NCBI GenBank assembly: GCA_023230455.1
Contig: JALNXH010000017.1
Span: forward strand, 19,285 to 83,284
Source: Rhodocyclaceae bacterium
GTDB taxonomy: Bacteria; Pseudomonadota; Gammaproteobacteria; Burkholderiales; Rhodocyclaceae
Length of the DNA: 64,000 bases
Direction: 5' to 3'
The notes below the pieces were generated by a model that was not told the origin of the DNA, made no database searches, and saw only the letters and a program-made list of their open reading frames with translations. The translations under genes and the position numbers were made by a program. Positions 53,763 through 62,134 of the stretch are shown piece by piece. Within the stretch, counting starts at the first letter, position 1. Each line of letters begins with the position of its first letter.

Positions 53763-54536
53763 ATGGGATTCGGTGCAATCATCATCGGCGATGAGATCAT
53801 TCGGGGCAAGCGCAAGGACGGACATTTCGCCAAGGTCGTCGAGTTGCTCGCGGCGCGCGGCCTGACGCTCGACTGGTCGCTTTATCTGGGCGACGATCGG
53901 CCGCGCCTGGTGGAAACCCTGCGTCGCACGCTCGCCGGCGATGCCGTGGTGTTCAGCTTTGGCGGCATCGGTGCCACTCCCGACGACCATACCCGGCAGG
54001 CAGCCGCGGAAGCCGCCGGGCTGGATCTGGTGTTGCATCCCGAGGCCGAGCGCAACATTCGCCTCCGCGTCGCCGAGGCCAAGATCGCTGTGTCCGCAGG
54101 CGTACTCGCCTTGGGCGAGTTCCCCCGCGGCTGCGAGATCGTACCGAATCCGTTCAACGGCATTCCCGGATTCAGCCTAGGCCACCATTATTTCGTTCCC
54201 GGTTTCCCGCAGATGGCCTGGCCGATGATCGAATGGGTGCTGGATACGCACTACGCTGATCGATTCGTCGCCCGGCCGGACATTGAGGACGCGGTGATTG
54301 TCTGGGACAACAACGAAAGCTCGATGCTTCCGCTGATGTTGCGGATAGAGCGCGACTATCCCAGGATCAAGGTGTTCAGCCTGCCGTCACTGGGCGACGA
54401 GACGATCGAGCGCCATTTGGAACTGGGCGTACGGGGCGATCCGCAACAGGTCGGTTTGGCGATGGAAGAAATCTGCCGCGAATTGACCCGTTTGGAGATA
54501 GACTTCGCGAAACCAAAAAAAAACCCCAGTCATTGA
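53763..54536 (+). CDS. MoCF/CinA-like molybdopterin-binding domain protein
   Basis: 257 residues. GAIIIGDEIIRGKRKDGHF and FSFGGIGATPDDHTRQAAAEAAG fit the MoCF fold shared by CinA and MogA. The C-terminal CinA amidohydrolase domain is absent, so it is a single-domain YfaY-like relative. Proteins of this type are implicated in nucleotide repair or pyridine nucleotide metabolism. The last codons overlap a terminator for the convergent phasin gene. Shine-Dalgarno AGGAGAGAGA precedes ATG 53763. Confidence 0.85.
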   Translation: MGFGAIIIGDEIIRGKRKDGHFAKVVELLAARGLTLDWSLYLGDDRPRLVETLRRTLAGDAVVFSFGGIGATPDDHTRQAAAEAAGLDLVLHPEAERNIRLRVAEAKIAVSAGVLALGEFPRGCEIVPNPFNGIPGFSLGHHYFVPGFPQMAWPMIEWVLDTHYADRFVARPDIEDAVIVWDNNESSMLPLMLRIERDYPRIKVFSLPSLGDETIERHLELGVRGDPQQVGLAMEEICRELTRLEIDFAKPKKNPSH

Positions 54537-54543
54537 CTGGGGC
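54516..54543 (-). terminator. Terminator of phaP
   Basis: CCCCAGTCA-T-TGACTGGGG hairpin preceded on plus by nine A, giving a U9 tract on the minus strand, 55 bp past the phaP stop. It overlaps the 3' end of the convergent MoCF gene. A second GC-rich hairpin (54551-54571) lies between it and phaP. Confidence 0.9.
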
Positions 54544-54598
54544 TTGAAACCAACCCCGTTGCGGGGCTGGAGGAGGAGACAATCAATCTGTGCCAGCG

Positions 54599-55159
54599 TC
54601 AGGCTGCCTTTTTAACCTTGGCAGCGGACGTACCGACGGCTTTCACGGTAGCGTTGGTGGCAGCGGCGACATTCGCTTCGGCGATTTCGGCGACTTGCTT
54701 GGCCGCTTTGGTCACGCTGTCGTAAGCCGAGTTGGCAGCAGCCAGGGCGGACTTCACAGCGGCGACGGCAACGTCGGAACCGGCCGGGGCATTCTTTACG
54801 GCCTTGTCCAGTGCGCTGGAAACGTTCTTGTTCAGTTCGGCGTATTGGGCTTCGACAACCTTGCTCAGTTCTTCTTGAGTCTGGGTGGCGATTTCATAAA
54901 CGCTACGCGAGTACGCAACAGCTTTTTCCAAAGCGGGCTGGGACAGGGAAGCTTGCAGCCCGGCCAGTTCTTGCACATCCTTGGCGGAGAGCAGGGTCTT
55001 GGCCGTGGCAACGGAATCTTCGAGGATTGCGCGCGCGGTGTTCAGGTTAAGGGCTGCGAAACGCTCGGCGCTGGCAAATGCGGTATTGGCGATGGTCAGC
55101 AGGGTTTCGACATTAGCCTTGTGGGCAGCGGCTAACTGTTCGGGGACGGCGTAGGTCAT
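54599..55159 (-). CDS. phaP: Phasin family protein
   Basis: 186 residues from ATG 55157-55159 with Shine-Dalgarno AGGAG. All helical and Ala-rich: MTYAVPEQLAAAHKANVETLLTIANTAFASAERFAALNLNTARAILEDS, then KVVEAQYAELNKNVSSALDKAVKNAPAG and ATNATVKAVGTSAAKVKKAA. Fits the phasin (PhaP) family that coats polyhydroxyalkanoate granules and controls their size. No PHA synthase is in the window. A consensus sigma-70 promoter lies ~120 bp upstream, consistent with abundant expression. Confidence 0.93.
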   Translation of the reverse strand: MTYAVPEQLAAAHKANVETLLTIANTAFASAERFAALNLNTARAILEDSVATAKTLLSAKDVQELAGLQASLSQPALEKAVAYSRSVYEIATQTQEELSKVVEAQYAELNKNVSSALDKAVKNAPAGSDVAVAAVKSALAAANSAYDSVTKAAKQVAEIAEANVAAATNATVKAVGTSAAKVKKAA

Positions 55160-55281
55160 GGCGGACTCCTGAAATGGTTGAAAACGATTTCTAACGAATG
55201 GCAACAACCCTGCTCGATCCGCAAATTCGATTTTTCAGTTTCGCGGTAACTATTTTTTTGTTGCGCTGCATCACGACCCGA

Positions 55282-55309
55282 ATTATAGGCAACCCGAACC
55301 CCGTGTCAA
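55282..55309 (-). promoter_or_regulatory. Consensus sigma-70 promoter of phaP
   Basis: TTGACA (55304-55309) and TATAAT (55282-55287) on the minus strand with a 16-bp spacer; the start is expected near 55275, giving a ~115-nt 5' leader. Both hexamers are perfect consensus. Confidence 0.85.
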
Positions 55310-55316
55310 GATTTTT

Positions 55317-55333
55317 TTGCGGCAATGCAGCAA
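55317..55333. promoter_or_regulatory. Putative PhaR operator upstream of phaP
   Basis: TTGCGGCA-A-TGCAGCAA, an imperfect dyad of TGC-rich half-sites located directly upstream of the -35 of phaP. TGC-rich repeats are the known binding sites of the PHA repressor PhaR in proteobacteria. Another half-site-like TGCAGCGCAA occurs just past the predicted start (~55261-55270). Confidence 0.5.
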
Positions 55334-55423
55334 ATATTTATTATTGTTATTTATAAATAAGTTATATTTATAATATGCGGAATAATGGCGTATTAATGTG
55401 GCGTTGCATTAAGTTGTCAGAAT

Positions 55424-55447
55424 AAAAAAGCCGCCTCGCGGCGGCTT
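55424..55447 (-). terminator. Terminator after lptA
   Basis: GCCGCC-TCGC-GGCGGC hairpin (55430-55445) flanked on plus by six A, giving a U-tract on the minus strand, ~25 bp past the lptA stop. It ends the kdsD-lptC-lptA unit. The 55210-55420 stretch between this and phaP is AT-rich and has no gene. Confidence 0.88.
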
Positions 55448-55469
55448 CGAGTCGGGATGTAATCAGGTT

Positions 55470-56030
55470 TTAGGGGGAGGGTGCTTTGTCGTCCTGATTG
55501 CGGGGCTGGATGACGGCATGAACGCGTTCGGGCCGTACGGCCGGCGTTCCTCCGGCCGTACGGTTGGTAACTACGTAGGTTTCGGCTTTGGAGTCGAAAG
55601 CGATATACGGACCTCTCACCTCGTCGCGTCCATTTTTCACATGCGCCCGGCCGAAGAATTGGCTTCTCTCCGTTCTCGCATCGTGTTCGATGCGCTCCGC
55701 TTCGCCTTCGATATAGTCGTCCCGCCCTTCCCGTTTTTGCTTGAAGCGGGCCAATCCGCCTGCGCCACCGGTCGCTACGCCACGCTGGTAGCCGTTGCTG
55801 TCCTGGCTGACAACCATGTGATCGGTGCGTATGACCAGGGTGCCTTGCGCTAGTTGGACGTTGCCTTCGAATATTTGGGTCTTTTTTGCCTCGTCGACCG
55901 TGATTCGGTCGGCGTCGAGGTTGACCGGCTTGTTTCGATCCGCTTTCTCGGCCCACGCCGGTAACGCGGCATGGGCCGCCAACAGCACGCAGATGGCCGT
56001 CTGGCTGATGCATCTTTTGTAATTTTTCAC
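55470..56030 (-). CDS. lptA: Lipopolysaccharide transport periplasmic protein LptA
   Basis: 186 residues. Signal peptide ~1-27 (MKNYKRCISQTAICVLLAAHAALPAWAEK). The OstA-like jelly-roll core reads VNLDADRITVDEAKKTQIFEGNVQLAQGTLVIRTDHMVV and ends AVIQPRNQDDKAPSP. LptA bridges LptC at the inner membrane and LptD at the outer membrane for LPS. ATG overlaps the lptC stop (ATGA). LptB, which often follows, is absent. Confidence 0.93.
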   Translation of the reverse strand: MKNYKRCISQTAICVLLAAHAALPAWAEKADRNKPVNLDADRITVDEAKKTQIFEGNVQLAQGTLVIRTDHMVVSQDSNGYQRGVATGGAGGLARFKQKREGRDDYIEGEAERIEHDARTERSQFFGRAHVKNGRDEVRGPYIAFDSKAETYVVTNRTAGGTPAVRPERVHAVIQPRNQDDKAPSP

Positions 56031-56602
56031 TCCGACTGTCCTCTCCTGAAACTGCCGCGCACTCCGCCGCTCAATTCGGCGATGCGCTCTTTGCCGTAGT
56101 AGGTGATGGCTCCGCCCTTGATCACATTGCCGCCTTGAATCAAGGTGACCGGACTGTTGCCGACGGCCCGTTCCTCCTCGGGGAAAACCGTCAGCGCTTC
56201 GGTTTCGATCAACGTCGATTCCCTGCTCGGCGTTTTGGGGCGACTGACGCGGACGGTGCCGGTCAAGCGGACTTCTTTCCCGTCCCTGGTCATCAACGCT
56301 TGCTTGGCCGTTATGCGTGTCGGCGCATCCGGGCGATGGTAGGTGAGTGTGGGCGCAATGATCGCGGTGCTTTCGTCGTCGGGGAAATGACTCATCTGCG
56401 TGGCATGCAGGGACTGCAATAGCGCACCGGAAGCATCGAAGCGCTGTAGACGAACTTTATCCACAACGAAGTCTGGGGCGTGTCGGGCCTTGGCTCGACG
56501 GGTTTGCTCCTCGACCGTCGTTGCGCGCTCAAGCCAGTAGGAGAGGCCTGCCAGCAGCCCGGCCAGAACGAGTGGGAAGAGCGCTGAAGCACTGAGTCTC
56601 AT
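56027..56602 (-). CDS. lptC: LPS export protein LptC
   Basis: 191 residues from ATG 56600-56602 (MRLSASALFPLVLAGLLAGLSYWLERA); an upstream TTG would add nine codons. A single N-terminal membrane anchor (~8-24) and a periplasmic beta-jellyroll: VDKVRLQRFDASGALLQSLHATQMSHFPDDEST and TLTGT-type segments up to GGAITYYGKERIAELSGGVRGSF. Receives LPS from LptBFG and hands it to LptA. It starts 69 bp after kdsD; kdsC, usually between them, is missing. Confidence 0.92.
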   Translation of the reverse strand: MRLSASALFPLVLAGLLAGLSYWLERATTVEEQTRRAKARHAPDFVVDKVRLQRFDASGALLQSLHATQMSHFPDDESTAIIAPTLTYHRPDAPTRITAKQALMTRDGKEVRLTGTVRVSRPKTPSRESTLIETEALTVFPEEERAVGNSPVTLIQGGNVIKGGAITYYGKERIAELSGGVRGSFRRGQSE

Positions 56603-56671
56603 CGCTGGGCTAGGGGTGGGCGCCGACAATGGCGGCGCGAGTCAGCATTGGGACTGCTGCGATAGCCAGCA

Positions 56672-57655
56672 TCAGATCACCTTGGCGCGGAACAGGTCGT
56701 GCATGTTGAGCGCACCTAGCAAACGGCCGTCTGCGCCGGTCACCAGTAACTGGTTGATCTTGAATTCCTCCATCATCTCGACGGCTTCCACGGCCAATTT
56801 TTGCGGTGCGATGGTGTGCGGCTGGCGCGTCATTACCGACTCCACGCGGACATTGCGCAGGTCGCCGAGTTTTTCCAGTGCACGGCGCAGGTCGCCGTCG
56901 GTGAATATGCCGACCAACGCACCGGCCGCATCATGTACGGCAGCCATGCCGAGTCCGCCGCGCGAAATCGCCAGCAGTGCATCGGGTACCGGGGCCGTGG
57001 CGACGACGAGAGGAACCTGGTCGGCATTGCGCATCACGTCGTGGACGTGCGTTAGCAGCTTGCGCCCCAAGGCGCCTCCGGGATGGGAGCGGGCGAAATC
57101 GTCGGCGCCGAATCCGCGCGCATCGAGCAGCGCAACGGCGAGTGCGTCGCCGAGCGCGAGCGTTGCGGTGGTGCTGGCGGTCGGAGCCAAATTGAGTGGG
57201 CAGGCTTCTTCTGCAACGCTGGCGTCGAGGTGGATATCAGCCTCCTGCGCTAAGGAGGACTGAGCGTTGCCGGTAATGGCGATCAGGTGTGCGCCCTGGC
57301 GTTTTATCAGCGGGACGATGGTCAGTAGTTCGTCGCTTTCGCCGGAGTTGGAAAGTGCGATCAGCACGTCTTCGCGGGTGATCATTCCGAGGTCGCCATG
57401 GATGGCTTCCGCAGCGTGAACGAAGTAGGCCGGCGTGCCTGTGCTGGCCAGCGTTGCAGCGATCTTGCGGGCGACATGTCCGGATTTTCCTATGCCGCTG
57501 ACGATCACCCGCCCGCTGCTGGAGAGAATCAGTTTGACGGCGCTAAAAAAGGCGCCGTCTATGCGCTGCTCCAGAGCCCTCACCGCCTCCGCCTCGATGC
57601 GCAGCACCTGGCGCGCCATGGCGAGAACGTGGGGCTGGGAAAGCGCTTTGGTCAT
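56672..57655 (-). CDS. kdsD: Arabinose-5-phosphate isomerase KdsD
   Basis: 327 residues from ATG 57653-57655 (MTKALSQPHVLAMARQVLRIEAEAV). SIS domain with VIVSGIGKSGHVARKIAATLASTGTPAYFVHAAEAIHGDLGM and ALSNSGESDELL, then two CBS domains (VGIFTDGDLRRAL; QLLVTGADGRLLGALNMHDLFRAKVI). Interconverts ribulose-5-phosphate and arabinose-5-phosphate, the first step to KDO for LPS. Divergent from the Kef-type gene (46-bp gap). Confidence 0.95.
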   Translation of the reverse strand: MTKALSQPHVLAMARQVLRIEAEAVRALEQRIDGAFFSAVKLILSSSGRVIVSGIGKSGHVARKIAATLASTGTPAYFVHAAEAIHGDLGMITREDVLIALSNSGESDELLTIVPLIKRQGAHLIAITGNAQSSLAQEADIHLDASVAEEACPLNLAPTASTTATLALGDALAVALLDARGFGADDFARSHPGGALGRKLLTHVHDVMRNADQVPLVVATAPVPDALLAISRGGLGMAAVHDAAGALVGIFTDGDLRRALEKLGDLRNVRVESVMTRQPHTIAPQKLAVEAVEMMEEFKINQLLVTGADGRLLGALNMHDLFRAKVI

Positions 57656-57701
57656 GGGTGCGGGGCGGTTATGATGGAGGCCAATTATACCGAAGGCCCC
57701 C

Positions 57702-59669
57702 ATGGAATCCGCCCTGCCGCTCGTCCTGTTGCTGTTGTCGTCCGCAGTTCTGGTGGTCGCCGTATTTCGTTCGTTCAATCTGCCGCCGGTCCTCGGTTAT
57801 CTGCTGGTCGGCGCGGTTATAGGGCCGCGTGCGCTGGGGTGGTTGCCGGCATCGGAAACAACCCGGCACTTGGCTGAATTCGGCGTCGTGTTCCTGATGT
57901 TCACCATCGGGCTTGAGTTTTCTTTGCCGCGTTTGTATGCGATGAAGCGCATCGTGTTCGGCCTCGGTGCCGCCCAACTGTTTGGTGCGATTGCCGCCGC
58001 TATGATGCTGGCCCAGGGCTTCGGTATAGGCTGGGGCGCAGGTTTCGCCTTGGGCGGCATTCTCTCGATGTCCTCGACGGCGGTGTTGTCGCGCCTGCTG
58101 GCCGACCGACTCGAACTCGATTCGAAGCACGGCCGCGAGGTAATGGGCGTGTTGCTGTTTCAGGATATCGCCGTGGTGCCGTTGCTGATTCTGGTGCCGG
58201 CGCTTTCCCGACCTGCCGGGGAGTTGATGGAAACCCTCGGCTGGGCGACGTTCAAGGCGGCCGCTGTGCTGATCGTGGTGGTCTTCCTCGGCCAGCGCCT
58301 GATGCATGGCTGGTTCTTCGTCGTGGCACGGCGCAAATCGTCCGAACTGTTTGTGCTCAACGTACTGCTGATTACTCTGGGGCTCGCCTGGTTCACCGAA
58401 CAGGCCGGGCTCTCGTTGGCGCTGGGGGCTTTTCTGGCCGGCATGCTGATTTCTGAAACCGAATATCGCTATCAGGTGGAGGAGGACATCAAGCCATTCC
58501 GCGATGTTCTGCTCGGCTTGTTTTTCGTCACCATCGGGATGATGCTCGATCCGGCGACGGTGGCGCGCGAATGGGTCTGGGTCCTGCTGTTGCTGACGTT
58601 GCTGCTCGTGGTGAAGTTTGCTCTGACCATCGGCATTTCCCGAGCGCTCGGTTCTGCGCCGGGTACTGCGTTGCGTACTGGCCTTTGGTTGTGCGCAGGC
58701 GGCGAGTTCGGTTTCGTACTTCTGGCTCAGGCGGGCCACGAAGGTTTGCTGGCGGGCCAGGCGCAGCAGGTGGTGCTTGCCGCACTGGTGATGTCGCTGG
58801 TATTGGCGCCGCTGATCGTGCAGGCCTCCGATCGCATCGTGCTGCGTTTCGTCGCTTCCGAATGGCTCGTGCGTTCGATGCAGTTGACGCAGATCGCGGC
58901 CCGCTCGATGGGGACCGACAAGCACGCCATTCTTTGCGGCTATGGACGTACCGGACAGCATCTGGCGCGCTTCCTCGATCAGGAAGGGATTTCCTGCATG
59001 GCGCTCGACCTCGATCCGGAGCGGGTACGGGAAGCCGCCCTGGCTGGTGAATCGGTTACCTATGGCGATTGCGCCCGTCGCGAAACTCTGGTCGCGGCAG
59101 GGATCAGTCGTGCGCATGTGCTGGTGATTACCTTTTCCGACCGTCAGGCGGCGTTGCGTGTGTTGCATCACGCCCGCGAACTACGCCCCGACCTGCCGGT
59201 CGTGGTGCGGGCAGCCGAGGACAGCGATGTCGAGCGGATGACGGCAGCCGGTGCCACCGAAGTGGTGCCCGAAGCGCTGGAATCCAGTGCCATGCTGGCT
59301 ACCCATGCGATGGCCTTGCTTGGCGTGCCGATGTCGCGTGTCGTCAGGCGTTTGCGCGAAATGCGCGAACAGCATTACGTTTTGCTGCGCGGTTTCTTCC
59401 ATGGGGCCACCGATGCTCACGAAAGCCTCGACGAAGCCGACCAACCTAGGTTACGTGCGGTGGTTCTGGGCGATGGGGCGCAGGCCATTGGGCGCGCGGT
59501 GGTGGATCTCGGCCTCGATGCGTTCGGGTGCACGGTCTCCGCCGTGCGTCGTCGCGGCGTCCGCCGTGTCGAGAGTACCGCTCCCCTGTCGGCCGGGGAT
59601 GTGGTTGTGCTGCTCGGACCGCCTGCGGCGCTTGCCGCGGCGGAGCAAAGCCTGCTGAGCGGCAGATAG
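57702..59669 (+). CDS. Kef-type cation:proton antiporter with TrkA domains
   Basis: 655 residues. The membrane part (~12 helices) includes NLPPVLGYLLVGAVIGPRALGW, FLMFTIGLEFSLPRLYAMKRIVFGLG, GGILSMSSTAVLSRLLADRLELDSKHGREVMGVLLFQDIAVVPLLIL. A TrkA_N/RCK domain follows (~405-520: HAILCGYGRTGQHLARFLDQEGI...GDCARRETL) and a TrkA_C region at the end. Similar to KefB/KefC and YbaL; regulates K+ efflux or pH under electrophile stress. No KefF/KefG-type ancillary gene is adjacent. Confidence 0.92.
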   Translation: MESALPLVLLLLSSAVLVVAVFRSFNLPPVLGYLLVGAVIGPRALGWLPASETTRHLAEFGVVFLMFTIGLEFSLPRLYAMKRIVFGLGAAQLFGAIAAAMMLAQGFGIGWGAGFALGGILSMSSTAVLSRLLADRLELDSKHGREVMGVLLFQDIAVVPLLILVPALSRPAGELMETLGWATFKAAAVLIVVVFLGQRLMHGWFFVVARRKSSELFVLNVLLITLGLAWFTEQAGLSLALGAFLAGMLISETEYRYQVEEDIKPFRDVLLGLFFVTIGMMLDPATVAREWVWVLLLLTLLLVVKFALTIGISRALGSAPGTALRTGLWLCAGGEFGFVLLAQAGHEGLLAGQAQQVVLAALVMSLVLAPLIVQASDRIVLRFVASEWLVRSMQLTQIAARSMGTDKHAILCGYGRTGQHLARFLDQEGISCMALDLDPERVREAALAGESVTYGDCARRETLVAAGISRAHVLVITFSDRQAALRVLHHARELRPDLPVVVRAAEDSDVERMTAAGATEVVPEALESSAMLATHAMALLGVPMSRVVRRLREMREQHYVLLRGFFHGATDAHESLDEADQPRLRAVVLGDGAQAIGRAVVDLGLDAFGCTVSAVRRRGVRRVESTAPLSAGDVVVLLGPPAALAAAEQSLLSGR

Positions 59670-59691
59670 TCCAAGTACGAGAGGAGTTCTA

Positions 59692-61275
59692 TTGCCGAAC
59701 GCCAGCTATGATTCTGCGCCCTATCGGCCCCTGCGGGGCGAGCGCTTCTGGTTGCTTGCGCTGCTGATAATGCCGCTCCTGGCGCTGTATGCGCCTGGCC
59801 TTGGCTATCCTCTGGTGTTCGACGATTTGAACGCCGCCGTACTTGACCCGAGCAAGCGGCGTGCGCTGCTCGATGGCGGGGGCGGGATCGTGCGCTGGCT
59901 GTCGAACGCCAGTTTCATCTGGACCGTCGACATCTTCGGTTGGCTCCTGCCGCTGCTGCGGCTGCAAAACCTGCTGCTGCATTGCGCGAACGTTATCCTC
60001 CTCTATACCTTGTTGCAGGCACTGTTCAACGCCGTGCTCGGGCGCAGCGCGACGAACGTCTCGCGGCATCGCTGGTGGGCCGCTCTGGGTGCCCTGTGGT
60101 TCGGTTTCAACCCCGCCGCCGTCTATGCAACGGCTTATCTGATCCAGCGCAGTACGCTGATGGCGACCTGTTTTTCGCTGCTCGCCCTGCACGGCGCGCT
60201 GCGCGCCATGCAGGCTGAACGCGCGCGTGGGCTGTGGGCTGTGGCTGCGGCGTTGGCCTACGTCATGGCTTTGCTGTCGAAGGAGCACGCCGTGCTGCTC
60301 CCCGCGCTGATGCTCGCCATGGCGTTGCTGCTGTTGCCGCAGGTGCAATGGCGTCGCTGGCGTTGGTTCCTGCTTGTGCTGGCGCTTGCTGCCGTCGGCT
60401 TTGCCGTTTTGCGGCGGGCCACAATCGCCCAGCCATACGAAGGTCATGCGCTGGCGATGCTGGGGATGCAGGAGGTGATGAGTGGGCAGCGGTTGATCGA
60501 GTATGCCTACCCGCTGAGTGTGCTTACCCAATGTGGACTGTTCTTCAAATATTTGCTGCTTTGGATAGTACCGCTACCCGAAGGGATGTCGATCGATATG
60601 CATCCGGCGTTGTTTCTGTCGATCTGGGGAGGGGGGCAGTTGGTTGCCTTGCTTGGATTTGGCGCATGGGGTGTTGCGGGGATTTTGCTGCTTCGGCGCG
60701 GTGGGGCCGCGGGCCTTGCTGGCTTTGGTTTGCTGTGGCCATGGTTGCTGTTCGGTACCGAGCTGGCGACGGTCCGGGTGCAGGAAATCTTTGTGCTCTA
60801 TCGCAGCTATCTTTGGATGGCCGGCTTGCCGTTCCTCATTCCGCTGGCCTTGACGAGCATCTCGCCGAGAATCGTCCGGCTGCTGGTGCCGGCCCTGCTG
60901 ATCGGACTCGTACCCCCGGCCTGGGACCGGCTGTACAGTTTTTCCAGCAATCTGCGTTTGTGGACCGATGCAGTGGAAAAAAGCGGTGGGCGATTGAACG
61001 TTCTGAACGGCCGGGCCTGGATGTATCGCGGAGTGGCACGCATGAAGGCCGGCGATTTGAGCGGCGGCGGTGCCGATTTGGAACAGGCGATGAAACTTGA
61101 TCCGTGGTTTGCCGAGCCCTACGGCAACCGCGCGGTCATTGCCTTGCGGCAGGGGCGGTTGGACGACGCCTTGCGTGACTCCAATTACGCACTGGAGATC
61201 GATCCGGGGCTCGAGGTATTCCGCCGGAATCGCGAACTGATCCTGCGGCTGATGCAAAACAAAAACGCCCCGTGA
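59692..61275 (+). CDS. GT-C-like membrane protein with C-terminal TPR
   Basis: 527 residues starting at TTG 59692, with Shine-Dalgarno AGAGGAG 6 nt upstream and no alternative ATG. About ten membrane segments; the first periplasmic loop has LGYPLVFDDLNAAVLDPS, a DD pair typical of GT-C glycosyltransferases. Soluble C-terminal ~90 residues contain TPR-like helices (AWMYRGVARMKAGDLSGGGADLEQAMKLDPWFAEPYGNRAVIALRQG). It is convergent with a prepilin gene; similar TfpW/PilO-like membrane enzymes glycosylate pilins (inference). The stop lies within a terminator hairpin. Confidence 0.75.
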   Translation: MPNASYDSAPYRPLRGERFWLLALLIMPLLALYAPGLGYPLVFDDLNAAVLDPSKRRALLDGGGGIVRWLSNASFIWTVDIFGWLLPLLRLQNLLLHCANVILLYTLLQALFNAVLGRSATNVSRHRWWAALGALWFGFNPAAVYATAYLIQRSTLMATCFSLLALHGALRAMQAERARGLWAVAAALAYVMALLSKEHAVLLPALMLAMALLLLPQVQWRRWRWFLLVLALAAVGFAVLRRATIAQPYEGHALAMLGMQEVMSGQRLIEYAYPLSVLTQCGLFFKYLLLWIVPLPEGMSIDMHPALFLSIWGGGQLVALLGFGAWGVAGILLLRRGGAAGLAGFGLLWPWLLFGTELATVRVQEIFVLYRSYLWMAGLPFLIPLALTSISPRIVRLLVPALLIGLVPPAWDRLYSFSSNLRLWTDAVEKSGGRLNVLNGRAWMYRGVARMKAGDLSGGGADLEQAMKLDPWFAEPYGNRAVIALRQGRLDDALRDSNYALEIDPGLEVFRRNRELILRLMQNKNAP

Positions 61276-61284
61276 GGGGCGTTT
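61254..61284 (-). terminator. Terminator of pilin gene
   Basis: AAACGCCCC-GTGA-GGGGCGTTT, perfect 9-bp stem (61263-61284), followed on the minus strand by TTGTTTTG. It lies 23 bp past the pilin stop and overlaps the stop codon of the convergent GT-C gene; it may serve both directions. Confidence 0.88.
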
Positions 61285-61307
61285 CAGGACAACTGAGACG
61301 GCGTACT

Positions 61308-61949
61308 TTAAAGCACCGAGCGGCAAACCACATAAGTGGTGGTCGAGTCTTCAACGTAGCTGGCAGCGGCATCGACTCCATCGACGGTGACATCGCCGGT
61401 GACGGCAAAGCCGCGCATGCCGCCGGCGTTCGATGCGCCGTCGTCATACTGGGTGTCGAGCGCGATGGCGACCTTGCCTGGAAGCTTGGAGGAGCACAGC
61501 GACACACCCGAGAGGCCGCGAACTCCGGTACCGCCACCGGTTGTGCCGGCGCCCGCTTCCACGCCGAGGATGCCGCCGACGGCATTCAGCGGTGGGGTTG
61601 CATCCGTCGCGGAGCCGGTAATGAAGCCCGAACTGCGCAGATGCTGCCAGAAGTAACCTGTTTCTTGCGTGGTTCCGCCCAGATAGGTCCCGGTGATCGA
61701 ACCGTCGCTGTTGCCTGCCGTAACCCCAGCCCAACGAGTCGCGCCGGCATCGTCGCCGGGCAGCCGGCGATAGCGATCCTGGTACGCCAGAATGGCGGCA
61801 GTCGTCGCATTGAAATCGTTGGCGATATTCTTGATCTTGGCTTGGGTGATGAGTTCCTGGCCCTTCAAGACGCCGCCAAGCAGAAGGCCGATGATGACCA
61901 GTACGATGGCAATTTCTACGAGGGTAAAACCTGCTTGTTTGCGAGGCAT
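61308..61949 (-). CDS. Type IV pilin-like/prepilin protein
   Basis: 213 residues. Class III signal MPRKQAG/FTLVEIAIVLVIIGLLLGGVLKGQELI with Glu at +5 of the mature protein. Then a globular domain with TTAAILAYQDRYRRLPGDD, Gly/Thr-rich loops (GAGTTGGGTGVRG), and two late Cys (LSGVSLCSSKLPG; YVVCRSVL) that could form the terminal disulfide loop. The GDD-containing DGDD-type region resembles minor or type II-like pseudopilins as well as pilins. A sigma-54 promoter precedes it, typical of pilA. ATG 61949 with Shine-Dalgarno GGAGAA. Confidence 0.88.
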   Translation of the reverse strand: MPRKQAGFTLVEIAIVLVIIGLLLGGVLKGQELITQAKIKNIANDFNATTAAILAYQDRYRRLPGDDAGATRWAGVTAGNSDGSITGTYLGGTTQETGYFWQHLRSSGFITGSATDATPPLNAVGGILGVEAGAGTTGGGTGVRGLSGVSLCSSKLPGKVAIALDTQYDDGASNAGGMRGFAVTGDVTVDGVDAAASYVEDSTTTYVVCRSVL

Positions 61950-61985
61950 TTGCGTTCTCCGGTGAGTTGCTGTGGCGATACTACA

Positions 61986-62000
61986 GCAGCTTCCGTGCCA
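61986..62000 (-). promoter_or_regulatory. Sigma-54 promoter of the pilin gene
   Basis: TGGCACGGAAGCTGC on the minus strand matches TGGCACG-N4-yTGC (C for T at the third -12 box base) with correct spacing; the start is expected near 61974, 25 nt before the ATG. Confidence 0.75.
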
Positions 62001-62134
62001 ACCCTTAGATTAAGCTGTTTTTGCCCCCGATTTCGTCGATTTTGTGACGTATTGCAGGGCATGGGTGTCGAATGGCCGACAGGTGTGTCATAGTGCAGTC
62101 AGATTTCATGACCAATAATTTTTAAAGCTCACCC

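Noticed and set aside
56603..56671. Remnant of kdsC between kdsD and lptC
   Set aside because: The 69 bp encode only a 20-codon frame with no HAD motif.
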